Positions 36,448 through 44,308 of a DNA stretch of 56,667 nt are shown piece by piece. Numbering within the stretch: the first letter of the stretch is position 1; every line of letters starts with the position of its first letter. Origin of the DNA: Anaerolineales bacterium (GTDB taxonomy: Bacteria; Chloroflexota; Anaerolineae; Anaerolineales; DRMV01); the NCBI GenBank assembly GCA_027023425.1, contig JALVVL010000011.1, forward strand, positions 1 to 56,667, given 5' to 3'. The position numbers and the translations under genes were made by a program. The notes below the pieces were generated by a model. The model was given only the letters and a program-made list of their open reading frames with translations, did no database searches and was not told the origin of the DNA.

Positions 36448-36741
36448 TCAACTTTCCCCAAAAACGGGTGGAACGCGAAATTGGTTGTCTGCTACGTCGG
36501 GAGCGTTGGCGAGCAGTTCCTCGCGGCTCAAGCCGGGGCGGGGTTCATCCTCGCGCAAAACCGTGCGCGGCGGCAACACGCTCGCCGTCGGCGGTATGCC
36601 TTCAGTGTTTACCCCCTGCAGTTTGGCAAAATACTCCAATACGGCAGAAAGTTGCTCTTGATAGCGAGCAACTTCCTCGTCCGTCAATTCCAAACGGGCT
36701 AATTCGGCAATGTGGATAACGTCCGCGCGGGAAAGTGGCAT
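36448..36741 (-). CDS. gatC: Asp/Glu-tRNA amidotransferase subunit C
   Basis: A 97-residue stabilising subunit of GatCAB. IHIAELARLELTDEEVARY, QLSAVLEYFAKLQGVNTEG and RPGLSREELLANAPD are its classic segments (each given in part). GAGGTGAGG precedes the ATG. It overlaps or abuts gatA, so the two are translationally coupled. Family A copy 3 sits 20 bases upstream, which may place promoter elements near or inside that repeat. Confidence 0.96.
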   Translation of the reverse strand: MPLSRADVIHIAELARLELTDEEVARYQEQLSAVLEYFAKLQGVNTEGIPPTASVLPPRTVLREDEPRPGLSREELLANAPDVADNQFRVPPVFGES

Positions 36742-36760
36742 TTCCTCACCTCTAATGAAT

Positions 36761-36913
36761 AGGACTTACGCACTTGCTCGTAGAAGCGCTCATTGTCATG
36801 TCATGGCGAGCCGCCATAGGCGGCGAAGCCATCCCCCAGACGGTGGGGGAGACCGCTTCGGCGGTCTACGACCGCCTCGCGGTGACACAAAGTAGGGAAA
36901 TCGCGTAACTCCT
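36761..36913 (+). mobile_element. Family A MITE-like element, copy 3
   Basis: 153 bp with AGGACTTACGCACTTG at the left and GCGTAACTCCT at the right. It is flanked by the perfect 7-bp direct repeat TAATGAA (36753-36759 and 36915-36921), a likely target-site duplication. It lies between gatC and the next gene. Confidence 0.88.
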
Positions 36914-36944
36914 GTAATGAAGGGGTGAGGAAATTATACCATTT

Positions 36945-37946
36945 TTACTTGCTCCGCGGGTCGTAAAAATGTAGCGTTCCCCATGTGGTTGGGTCTATGA
37001 GAGAACGATACTTGTCGTTGGAAATCAGGGTTTGTTGGACTGCGTGGTCGGGGTCGTCGTTGTCGGATACCGAAATCGCAAAGCCCATCAGCCAGCCTTT
37101 GTGAGGCTTGAAACCGAACACAGTCCACGGGATAGCGGCTTCAAGGATGTAGCCGTGGTCGTTGGTGGTAACGCCAATTTGCACTTCAGGCAGTGAGCGC
37201 GCTTTGCCGTGTGGATACCAGAGGTAGGCTTCGGGCGAGGTGCCGGGCGGGTTGCCAATTGAAAGGCCGATTTGGTAATCGTCGGCGTTGAGGTAGTGGG
37301 TGTAAAAGTCGCCGTAGAGGTTAGTGTCAAGTTGGACTTCAACCTCATCGCCCTTGAAAATGTTTGCCCCGTGCTCGGTTTGGACGAGGCGGTCGTCGGT
37401 CACGATAGCGGCGATGTAGAGGGCGCGGTAATCCCAGCCGATGCGGAATTTGCCGCTGAGGTCGGATGCGCCGCTGTAATTGTTTGCGCCATAAACGACT
37501 GCCGTGATGGGGTATTCGGTTTTGGCGCGCCAATCGCCCAGAGCGCCGTCAATTTTGTTGGGCGCTACCCAGAGGAGCGGCGCTTCAACGCGTGGCCCAG
37601 GGCGTTTGGGGATGGTGGTGGGGGCTGGCGTTGAAGTCGGCGCGGCTGTTGGTGGAGTTGTCGGCTGTTGGGTTGGCGGTGTGGTGGAGGTGGGCGCCGC
37701 TGTCGGAGGCTGCGTGGGCTGAGCCGTCGGCGCGCTGGTGGGCGGGTTTGTGGGATAAGCGCCGCCGCTGTTTGGCGTGGCAGTGGGCGGCACGCCTTGG
37801 TTGGGGTTGAAAAGCGCCGTCAGCGTCAAATTTGGTGTCGGAAAAGCGATAGGCGTTGGGGCTTTTGCGCCGGGAAGCCGGCAGGCCAAGATGCTTGCCA
37901 GCAATGCGAGGGCAATCAAGAGAATCTGGATTTTTTTGGTGTTCAT
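36945..37946 (-). CDS. Lipoprotein with Pro/Thr linker and CBM9-like domain
   Basis: 333 residues from the ATG at 37946 (AGGAGG five bases upstream). The lipobox ILAC gives Cys22. Residues about 50-115 form a low-complexity Pro/Thr/Ser linker. The C-terminal domain (about 120-333) starts APNKIDGALGDW and has FRIGWDYRALYIAAIVTDD, GDEVEVQLDT and ILEAAIPWTVFG segments, the pattern of carbohydrate-binding module 9 / DOMON-like domains. A surface sugar- or polymer-binding role is inferred from that resemblance. No glycosidase is nearby. Confidence 0.82.
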   Translation of the reverse strand: MNTKKIQILLIALALLASILACRLPGAKAPTPIAFPTPNLTLTALFNPNQGVPPTATPNSGGAYPTNPPTSAPTAQPTQPPTAAPTSTTPPTQQPTTPPTAAPTSTPAPTTIPKRPGPRVEAPLLWVAPNKIDGALGDWRAKTEYPITAVVYGANNYSGASDLSGKFRIGWDYRALYIAAIVTDDRLVQTEHGANIFKGDEVEVQLDTNLYGDFYTHYLNADDYQIGLSIGNPPGTSPEAYLWYPHGKARSLPEVQIGVTTNDHGYILEAAIPWTVFGFKPHKGWLMGFAISVSDNDDPDHAVQQTLISNDKYRSLIDPTTWGTLHFYDPRSK

Positions 37947-38104
37947 AGCCACCTCCTGAGCGGTGAGCCGGTTGCGCGGGCTCGCGCGTGAATTTCAGCA
38001 ATTTCGGAGCAATTCCCGTGCCATGAGTGGCTTCCCCCAGCGATTCCGATTGGGAAGGGCAAAAGGTTAACGAGGAGAAAGTAGAGTTGTTGAGATTGTC
38101 AGAA

Positions 38105-38235
38105 TACCCTCACTTATCCCCCGCCGCCTCGCTCGTGCTCGGTGGATGCCCCCTTCTCTCTCCCATTGGGAGAGAGAAGGGGGCGCGGTGCTGAGGCTTT
38201 GCCGAGGCACCCGCGGGGGAAGAGTGAGGGCGATG
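38105..38235. repeat. Family E hairpin repeat, copy 2
   Basis: CCCCCTTCTCTCTCCC and GGGAGAGAGAAGGGGG form a 16-bp stem with an ATT-type loop. Words CGCTCGTGCTCGGTGGATG resemble those at copy 1 (near 2800). Outer arms CCCCCGCCGC and GCGGGGG suggest a larger cruciform. Confidence 0.7.
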
Positions 38236-38260
38236 CCATTATAAGAGTGCTAATTACTTC

Positions 38261-38412
38261 AGGACTTACGCAGTTGCTCATAGAAGTACTCGTTCTCATG
38301 TCATGGCGAGCCGCCATAGGCGGCGAAGCCATCCCCCAGACGGTGGGGGAGACCGCTTCGGCGGTCTACGACCGCCTCGCGGTGACGTAAAGCGGGGAAC
38401 TGCGTAACACCT
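38261..38412 (+). mobile_element. Family A MITE-like element, copy 4
   Basis: 152 bp, AGGACTTACGCAGTTG at the left and AACTGCGTAACACCT at the right, flanked by TACTT on both sides one base out. It lies between E and C family repeats in the 594-bp gene-free gap 37947-38540. Confidence 0.85.
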
Positions 38413-38447
38413 ATACTTTATGATGGACTCAATAAAAGTCGCTACAG

Positions 38448-38485
38448 CGCGGCTTCGTAGGTGGTGGGGCAGTTTCAACTGCCAC
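38448..38485. repeat. Family C fragment, copy 4
   Basis: GGCAGTTTCAACTGCCACC, with the flanking TTGCGCTCAGCGG, repeats the words seen at 2389-2425 (GCAGTTTCAACTGCCACCG, TTGCGCCCAGCGG). Confidence 0.6.
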
Positions 38486-38540
38486 CATTTGCGCTCAGCG
38501 GTTGCCGCTCGCGGCATGGGTGGGCGGTTGCGCGCTGATT

Positions 38541-39401
38541 CTACCGTTTGATGAAGACCAGCGTCCAGCCGCCCCAGTAGCGGTGGCCGTGTTTATCTTG
38601 GCATTGCATTGGCGTGAGGTTTGGAACGGCCGCCCCCGCGCCGGTGCGCACCTGATAGACCACCTTGGGCTTCATCACAAAATCGGCGTAGCCCGGGTCA
38701 ATTTCGGGTTTGAGACCGGTGTAAATTCGTTCATCGCCGCCGAGCCATTGCACCTCAATTTCTACTCCCGGAATTCCAACGCCGTCCGAGCCTTTCACCC
38801 ATACTTCCAGCAATGGCCCTTTCTTGGGATCGCAGAGCAGTTTTTCGCTGCGCAGCAGAAACAGGCCGCCAACGGTGGTTGGGCGCGGCGTGACGGTTGG
38901 CAGCGGGGTGGGTGTGGGTGCCAGGGTTGGGAATCCCGTTGGGGTTGGGGTGGCAGTTGCCTTTTTAGCCGCCGTGCTTTTTGGCTTTTGGGTTGGCGTG
39001 CTGGTCGCAGTGGGTAGTTGGGTTTTGTGTGGCGTTGGGCTTGCTTTTTTGGGGGAAGGGGCTTCACCGAGAGCGGCCGCGAGTTCGCTGAGGGCGCGCA
39101 CTTCGGCCTGTGGGTGCTTTTCTGCCAGTGCGCGCTGGGCTTGTACCCTGAGCGTGTCGGCGATGTTGTTTGCCGGCGCGCCGAGGAGTTCAAGGCGTGC
39201 TCGCGCCCGCGGCAGGTTGTGGTCGTAGGCATAAGCGCGCGCCACCAGCGCGCGGTAGTATTCCTTGAAATCCGGCCGCAGTTGCTCGGGCGTGCCGGGG
39301 CGAACGCTTGGCGCGCAAATAACCCACGAACACAGCAACCCCAGCCCCAACCCTATCAAAAGGCCGGTAAGCAGAAACCATGGCGGCCTGCGTTCGTTCA
39401 T
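38541..39401 (-). CDS. Membrane-anchored protein with shared N-terminal module and Ig-like tail (family member 2)
   Basis: 286 residues. One N-terminal helix (about 8-30) is followed by LRPDFKEYY and AYAYDHNLPRARARLELLG, the module shared with the proteins at 16024 and 39398. A Pro/Thr/Lys/Ser-rich linker (about 122-170) leads to a C-terminal domain of about 100 residues with LEVWVKGSDGVGIPGVEIEV and GLKPEIDPGYADF segments, resembling an Ig-like or carboxypeptidase-regulatory fold. The helix should leave it outside the cell. The ATG overlaps the stop of the neighbouring family member by four bases, so the two are coupled. Unknown function. Confidence 0.82.
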   Translation of the reverse strand: MNERRPPWFLLTGLLIGLGLGLLCSWVICAPSVRPGTPEQLRPDFKEYYRALVARAYAYDHNLPRARARLELLGAPANNIADTLRVQAQRALAEKHPQAEVRALSELAAALGEAPSPKKASPTPHKTQLPTATSTPTQKPKSTAAKKATATPTPTGFPTLAPTPTPLPTVTPRPTTVGGLFLLRSEKLLCDPKKGPLLEVWVKGSDGVGIPGVEIEVQWLGGDERIYTGLKPEIDPGYADFVMKPKVVYQVRTGAGAAVPNLTPMQCQDKHGHRYWGGWTLVFIKR

Positions 39402-39757
39402 GGTGCTCCTCCGGCGCTTTGACTTTGTAAATCGGTGAGCAGTTTTTGGAGCACGAGCACATCCTGCGAACCGTAATTGTGTTCAATGGCGAATGTAAGC
39501 GCTTGCTGGACGGCGCTTTGCGGGTCGCCGCCGAGCAAGCCGAGAGCGCGGCGGGCGTTTTGCAGGTTGTGGTCGTTTTGGTATGCCTCGGCGACCATCA
39601 GCACAAAATCGGCTTTGAAGTCCGCGCGCAGGTCTGTTGGGGCAATGTCGGTGTATTCTACGGGTTTGACGGTTTTGCCGTAGTAAACACCTATCCCAAA
39701 GCCGACCGCTATTGCAATTAGGAATGCAATCCAGCGCTGTTTTCGTGTAGTCAGCAT
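39398..39757 (-). CDS. Small membrane protein with shared N-terminal module (family member 3)
   Basis: 119 residues: a helix at about 9-26 (IAFLIAIAVGFGIGVYYG), then LRADFKADF and AYQNDHNLQNARRALGLLG, then a short helical tail (VLVLQKLLTDLQSQ). It has the module of the two other family members but none of their C-terminal domains, so it may be the minimal form. GAGG is seven bases before the ATG. It is the first gene of the pair with the gene ending at 38541. Function is unknown. Confidence 0.8.
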   Translation of the reverse strand: MLTTRKQRWIAFLIAIAVGFGIGVYYGKTVKPVEYTDIAPTDLRADFKADFVLMVAEAYQNDHNLQNARRALGLLGGDPQSAVQQALTFAIEHNYGSQDVLVLQKLLTDLQSQSAGGAP

Positions 39758-39775
39758 GGGGCAGCCTCGCTGATG

Positions 39776-40094
39776 TCATTGCGAGCCGCCGAAGGCGGCG
39801 AAAGGTGTTTTCGGCATGGGTACTTTTGAGGGGGCGAACGGCTGTTCGCCTCGCAGAAATTTTGGGCCCTATATTGCGCCCGGCGCAGGCTGCGTGGAGC
39901 AATCCTTTGGTCACCCGCACGTGTCATTGCTAGCCCCGTAGGGGCGGAGCAATCCCCTTTTATTGCTCAGGCGGCTGCTTCAGCGGCTAGGCCGTCTCGC
40001 AACCTCCGGATTGGGCGCACGCCGTGCGCCCCTGCATGGTGTTTTCAGCATGGGTGCTTTTGTCGGGCGAACGGCTACAAGGTATCAGATAGGG
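39776..40094. mobile_element. Composite repeat island (family B fragments and palindromes)
   Basis: Two B-type cores (39776-39801 and 39921-40005, with GTCATTGCTAGCCCCG / GGGGCGGAGCAATCCCC) are combined with GGGGCGAACGG palindromes (39831 and 40064). A GGGCGCACG / CGTGCGCCC palindrome lies near 40014-40031. A direct repeat beginning GGTGTTTTC at 39804 and 40038 includes GGGCGAACGGCT in both copies. The end GATAGGGTCTTAG resembles a worn B end. No gene is seen. Confidence 0.6.
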
Positions 40095-40096
40095 TC

Positions 40097-40486
40097 TTAG
40101 TGCTTTTTCTGGTGCTTTTTGCCTTTCAGTTCGTCTTTGAACAGCATCGCCAACAGTGATGCTGTCAGGCTGGTGATAATGCTACCCAAGAGCGCCGACC
40201 AAAAGCCGTCAACTGTGAAGCCGACGCCGAAGTGAGCGCCAATCCAGCCTGCAAGGGCAAACATCGTTGCGTTGATGACCCAGATGAATAGCCCTAAAGT
40301 CAGCACGATGAGCGAGCAGGTGAGCAACTCAAGCAGGGGGCGGATTAGGGCGTTTACCAATCCGAAAATTAGGGCCAGCCACAGGTAGGCATACCAGTGG
40401 GGGCTTTGGGGATGAATGCCGGGCACTAAGGCTACGGCCACATAGAGCGCTACGGCGTTTATTATCCAGCGGAGTAGAAAGCGCAT
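40097..40486 (-). CDS. Phage-holin-4-like/YvlD small membrane protein
   Basis: 129 residues with four membrane helices, matching the phage_holin_4_2 (YvlD) family. Core segments NALIRPLLELLTC and VINATMFALAGWIG are diagnostic, with a Lys/His-rich cytoplasmic tail. Despite the family name, in bacteria it is usually a non-phage envelope protein of unknown role. No phage genes surround it. The tandem GGAATTA units (40505-40535) lie just upstream. Confidence 0.88.
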   Translation of the reverse strand: MRFLLRWIINAVALYVAVALVPGIHPQSPHWYAYLWLALIFGLVNALIRPLLELLTCSLIVLTLGLFIWVINATMFALAGWIGAHFGVGFTVDGFWSALLGSIITSLTASLLAMLFKDELKGKKHQKKH

Positions 40487-40504
40487 GGGGGCCTCGGGGA
40501 GAGT

Positions 40505-40536
40505 CAGGAATTAGGAATTAGGAATTAGGAATTAGG
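40505..40536. repeat. Tandem GGAATTA heptamers
   Basis: Four near-identical GGAATTA units in a row. A similar run with GGAATTA and GGAATGA units is at 53240-53280, upstream of sppA. Confidence 0.8.
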
Positions 40537-41151
40537 GGGCTTCAAGCCGTAGAGTTTCCATTCTCGGATGAGGAGGTACACGGCTTCGGGGAGGTAGTAG
40601 CGGATGGGAGCGCCGCGCGCGGCGCGTGCTCGCAGTTGGCTCGCCGCAATTTCCAGCAGGGGCGCTTGCACGAAGCGAATTTTCGCAACCACGCCGGGGA
40701 GGCAGGCTTCTACAATGGTGAGGTCAATTTCATCGCCCGGGCGGCGCATGACGCCGAGTTCATCGCAGAGGTCAAGAAATTCGCGCACGCGATGCCACGT
40801 GGGCAAGCCCCGCAGTGAATCTCCACCCAAAAGGTAAATCCACTGGGCGTGCGGGTCTTGCTGGCGGAGCAGGCGCATGGTGTCAACCGCGTAGTGCGGG
40901 CCGGGGCGTTCAATTTCAACCGTGCTTAGTTCAAAATGCGGCGTGTCGCCGATGGCGGCGAGCACCATTGCGGCGCGTTTTTCCCAAGGGGTGTGGCGCT
41001 GGTTGCGTTTGTGGGGCGGGTCGGGGGTGAGAACCCAAAGCACTTTGTCTAAGCCGAGTTGGTAGCGCGCCTCGGCGGCGAGGATTAGATGCCCCAAGTG
41101 CGGCGGGTCAAACGTGCCGCCGAAGACGCCAATTCGCTGTGGACGGCTCAC
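40525..41151 (-). CDS. nadD: Nicotinate-nucleotide adenylyltransferase
   Basis: Makes deamido-NAD from NaMN and ATP in NAD synthesis. 208 residues from the GTG at 41151, chosen because GGAGG stands seven bases before it. It overlaps the obg stop (GTGA), so translation is coupled. The catalytic motif GGTFDPPHLGH lies at 11-21, and the C-terminal motif SQLRARAARG carries the ISSTxxR-type signature in variant form. The start is revised from an upstream ATG inside obg. It forms an operon with obg, as in many bacteria. Confidence 0.95.
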   Translation of the reverse strand: MSRPQRIGVFGGTFDPPHLGHLILAAEARYQLGLDKVLWVLTPDPPHKRNQRHTPWEKRAAMVLAAIGDTPHFELSTVEIERPGPHYAVDTMRLLRQQDPHAQWIYLLGGDSLRGLPTWHRVREFLDLCDELGVMRRPGDEIDLTIVEACLPGVVAKIRFVQAPLLEIAASQLRARAARGAPIRYYLPEAVYLLIREWKLYGLKPPNS

Positions 41152-42431
41152 AGTTCTCCCTCCTCGCGCCATTCCAACTCATATTCGCCCACAAAGACCG
41201 TGTCGCCTTCTTGGATTCCGGCCGCGCGCAGGGCTTCTTCTATGCCTAACGCCGCCAGAATGCGCTGGAACCGCCGCACTGATTGGTCGTATTCCCAGTA
41301 GGTCATGGCGGCGGCGCGTTCCAGCGCCTTGCAGTGTATGCGGAAGCCTTCCGGCGTGTGCTCAATGGTGAAGGCGCGCGGGTCTTCTTCTGGGCGGTAG
41401 ACCGGCTTGGCTTCCTCCTCGGCGGCTTCTTGCGGAGGAAGGCTGGCGAGAATTTCGCTGGCGCGCCAAAGCACCTTTTTTACGCCTTCGCCGGTTAGCG
41501 CGGAAATCGGGTAAACCTCGTAGCCACGCTCTTTCAGCGCGGCGGCCACTTGCGGCCAGCGCTCGGCGGCTTCGGGCATGTCCATTTTGTTGTAGGCGAC
41601 GATTTGCGGCTTGGATGCGAGCGCAGGGTCAAACAGGGCAAGTTCGGTGTTTATTTGGGCAAAGTCGGCCAACGGGTCGGCCGAAAGCCCGTCAAGCAGG
41701 TGGATTAGCACCCGCGTCCGCTGGATGTGGCGCAAAAAGTCGTGCCCGAGGCCGATGCCTTGGTGCGCGCCCTCAATTAGGCCGGGAATGTCGGCGAGGA
41801 TTAGCGAGTGCTCCAAGTCCAACTGGGCGACGCCGAGGTTGGGTTGGAGGGTGGTGAAGGGATAGGGTGCGATTTTGGGGCGGGCGTTAGTGACGCGGGC
41901 GAGGAAGGTGGATTTGCCCGCGTTGGGCACGCCCACCAAGCCCACGTCGGCGATGAGTTTGAGTTCAAGGCGCAGGCGGCGCTCTTCGCCGGGCTCGCCG
42001 CGCTCGGCAATCCTTGGTACGCGGTTGCGCGCCGAGGCAAAGTGGACGTTGCCGCGGCCGCCGCGGCCGCCGCGCACCACCACAAGCCTTTGGCCCGGGC
42101 GCGTCAGGTCGCCCAGCAGTTCGCCGGTTTCGGCGTCGTAAACCAAAGTGCCGGGCGGCACTTCCACGAGCAGGTCGGGAGCCGACTTGCCGCTCATCTT
42201 TGCTGGGCCGCCGCGGCCGCCGCTTTCGGCGATGAAGCGCCGTTGGTAACGGAAATGCGCTAATGTGTTGAGGTGTGGGTTCACCACCAGCACCACATCG
42301 CCGCCTTTGCCGCCATCGCCGCCGTCCGGTCCGCCTTTCGGCACGTATTTCTCGCGGCGGAAGTGCACAATCCCGTCGCCGCCTTTGCCCGACTTTACGT
42401 AAATCTCGGCTTGGTCAACAAATTGGCTCAT
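41148..42431 (-). CDS. obgE: Ribosome-assembly GTPase Obg
   Basis: Binds the 50S subunit during assembly and links it to growth. 427 residues from the ATG at 42431. The Gly-rich Obg fold occupies 1-160, the G domain has GVPNAGKST (G1), DIPGLIEGAHQG (G3) and NKMD (G4), and an OCT domain is at about 345-427. The upstream in-frame ATG at 42473 is not preferred. Its stop overlaps nadD. No rplU or rpmA is adjacent. Confidence 0.96.
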   Translation of the reverse strand: MSQFVDQAEIYVKSGKGGDGIVHFRREKYVPKGGPDGGDGGKGGDVVLVVNPHLNTLAHFRYQRRFIAESGGRGGPAKMSGKSAPDLLVEVPPGTLVYDAETGELLGDLTRPGQRLVVVRGGRGGRGNVHFASARNRVPRIAERGEPGEERRLRLELKLIADVGLVGVPNAGKSTFLARVTNARPKIAPYPFTTLQPNLGVAQLDLEHSLILADIPGLIEGAHQGIGLGHDFLRHIQRTRVLIHLLDGLSADPLADFAQINTELALFDPALASKPQIVAYNKMDMPEAAERWPQVAAALKERGYEVYPISALTGEGVKKVLWRASEILASLPPQEAAEEEAKPVYRPEEDPRAFTIEHTPEGFRIHCKALERAAAMTYWEYDQSVRRFQRILAALGIEEALRAAGIQEGDTVFVGEYELEWREEGEL

Positions 42432-42726
42432 GGGTAAAGGTTTCCTTTTCCTGCAAGCGGTTTTGCTCGCCAATGCTTAATCATACCATTACCTGCAATG
42501 GAAATTTTGCGGCTTGGCGGCGCTCGGTTAAATCATTGAGAGCCGGGTTCGCCCTGCCCGGCTCTCTCTGAAAAGGAGGAGAAGAAGTTGGTTGCCCTTC
42601 TGATGCAAGAATACTACAAGTTTGCGTTTTTTACTTGACGCTTACCCTACGATTAACCTACGATTTGCTACGCAGGGAGAGCGTTTTCGGAAGGATGCCT
42701 GAAAGGGCACACTTTCTTTCGGCGGG

Positions 42727-44286
42727 CTATGCAAATTCTGCAATTATGTTTGGTATTTGCGGCAGGGCGTCGTTGGCAGTTGTGCCCATAAGCCAGCCTG
42801 TTTGTTGAGAAGCGCGGTTTAGCGCGGCGGCATATATCCATGCGGCCGCGGTTGCCGCTTCCCAAGCGGTGAGGCCGTGGGCGAGGAACGATGCTGTTAT
42901 GCCGCCGAGTACGGCTTCGCTTCCGGCGAAATGTGTGCGGGGCAATGGATAGGGTATTGTGCCCGTTTTGCCGTCGGGGCAAGCCACAATCGGCAGTTCG
43001 CCCCATACCACCACCGCGCGTCCCCACTTTTGGGCTAAGCGGGTGCCCCTCTGTTCGGGCGGTTCTTCCCCCTCGTCGGGCGCCGTTCCGGCGAGGATGA
43101 CGGTTGAGGTGGGCAAAAATTCGCCCGTTTTCCCCAATTTTTCAAGCGCTTGTGTGCCGTTTTGCCCCAACACCAGCGGCGGCAGGTGGGTGCGACTGCG
43201 CTTCTTTTGCGCCGTGGGCACAAACCCTAAACTCCCGCTGTGCTTTGTTTCGCCGAGCATTTGTTGCCAAAAGCGCGTTGTGGCTTCTTCTGATGTGGTA
43301 TCTACGCCGAGCAGGCAGGCGTTGAATGGTTTTTCTTCCAGAGTGGCTTTTAGCACATCGGCGGCGTCTTCGTTTATCACGCCCAGTTCGTGGGGTAAAA
43401 GCACCCAATCCGCCTCTGGCAATGCGGTGGCAAGTGAAGTGTGCAAGTTGTTCGGTATGCCTATGGTTATCTGCGCCGCGCCGCTGCGCAGAGCGGCTTT
43501 TCCGGCGAGAAGCGGCCGCCCGGCATGATTGACCGAGCCAATCGCCAGCAAGATGCTCGTGTCGGCCGCAAAATCGGCCTTTCTGAGCGCGGCTTTCACC
43601 ATTTTTTCGTCAACCAAGTGGTGATTTATGGAGCGCCATGCCTCCAGTTCCTCTATTCCCAACGGCACATACGCCACTTGCCCGGCCAGCCGCAAGGCTT
43701 CTGGTTTGGCAAGACCGATGCCTGCGACCCCTGCAATGATTGTCAAATCGGCGGCGAGCGCGTTTTCGGAGATCGCGCCCGTTTCGGCGTCAATGCCGGA
43801 GGGCATGCCGAGCGATACCACATATCGGCCTATCTGCCGAACTTCGGACGAGGCGGTTTTCATCACCCGCAGGGTTTTGTCGCTTGGCCCCCCGAAAGGC
43901 GTTATCAGCCCGTCCATGAGCACCGAGTTGTCGGCAATTGCTTGGCGTAGCACATTCAGCGAGGGATCTTTTGCTATTTTGAGGATTTCCCCGTCAATTT
44001 GTTTGTAATGTTTGAGTACCGGATCGGAGGTGGGGTAGTCAACGAGGTAAGCCGTGGTCAGCCACCCATGCTTGCGAAGTTCTATGAGGGCGCTGAGGGT
44101 GCAAAGGCCTTTGTTCCCTTTGCCTATGAGCCCGAGGACGGTTTGGTTTGCGAGCGACGAGAAATAATCGGCGATGATGTGCGCTGCTTTTATGCCTGCT
44201 GTGGCTGTTGCTTGGCGTTGGTTTATGCCTTTCTTTTCGGCCTCTTTCCAGATTTGGACGAACTCTGCCTTTGTTACGAGTTTCAT
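42727..44286 (-). CDS. Degenerate NAD(P)HX epimerase-dehydratase (NnrDE-like)
   Basis: A two-domain relative of NnrE-NnrD, which repairs hydrated NAD(P)H. 519 residues from the ATG at 44286 (GGGAG seven bases upstream). The YjeF_N half is recognisable (residues 1-215, MPSGIDAETG kept) but its GxxNNGGDG loop reads GKGNKGLCT at 55-63. In the YjeF_C half the GTGDVLAG motif, which holds the catalytic Asp, reads GSEAVLGG. Both active sites therefore look damaged while the fold is kept, so a regulatory or NAD(P)-binding role is plausible. It is the last gene of an operon with 44309-45831. Confidence 0.8.
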   Translation of the reverse strand: MKLVTKAEFVQIWKEAEKKGINQRQATATAGIKAAHIIADYFSSLANQTVLGLIGKGNKGLCTLSALIELRKHGWLTTAYLVDYPTSDPVLKHYKQIDGEILKIAKDPSLNVLRQAIADNSVLMDGLITPFGGPSDKTLRVMKTASSEVRQIGRYVVSLGMPSGIDAETGAISENALAADLTIIAGVAGIGLAKPEALRLAGQVAYVPLGIEELEAWRSINHHLVDEKMVKAALRKADFAADTSILLAIGSVNHAGRPLLAGKAALRSGAAQITIGIPNNLHTSLATALPEADWVLLPHELGVINEDAADVLKATLEEKPFNACLLGVDTTSEEATTRFWQQMLGETKHSGSLGFVPTAQKKRSRTHLPPLVLGQNGTQALEKLGKTGEFLPTSTVILAGTAPDEGEEPPEQRGTRLAQKWGRAVVVWGELPIVACPDGKTGTIPYPLPRTHFAGSEAVLGGITASFLAHGLTAWEAATAAAWIYAAALNRASQQTGWLMGTTANDALPQIPNIIAEFA

Positions 44287-44308
44287 CGCATTTCTCCCAA
44301 AGGTGGGG

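Noticed and set aside
40097-40486. Evidence of prophage from the holin-like gene
   Set aside because: The phage_holin_4_2 family is widespread in bacterial chromosomes, and no phage genes are nearby.
42536-42566. Hairpin GAGAGCCGGG / CCCGGCTCTC between obg and the NnrDE-like gene
   Set aside because: No T tract on either strand and no matching regulator site known. It might end the upstream transcript, but support is too weak to list.
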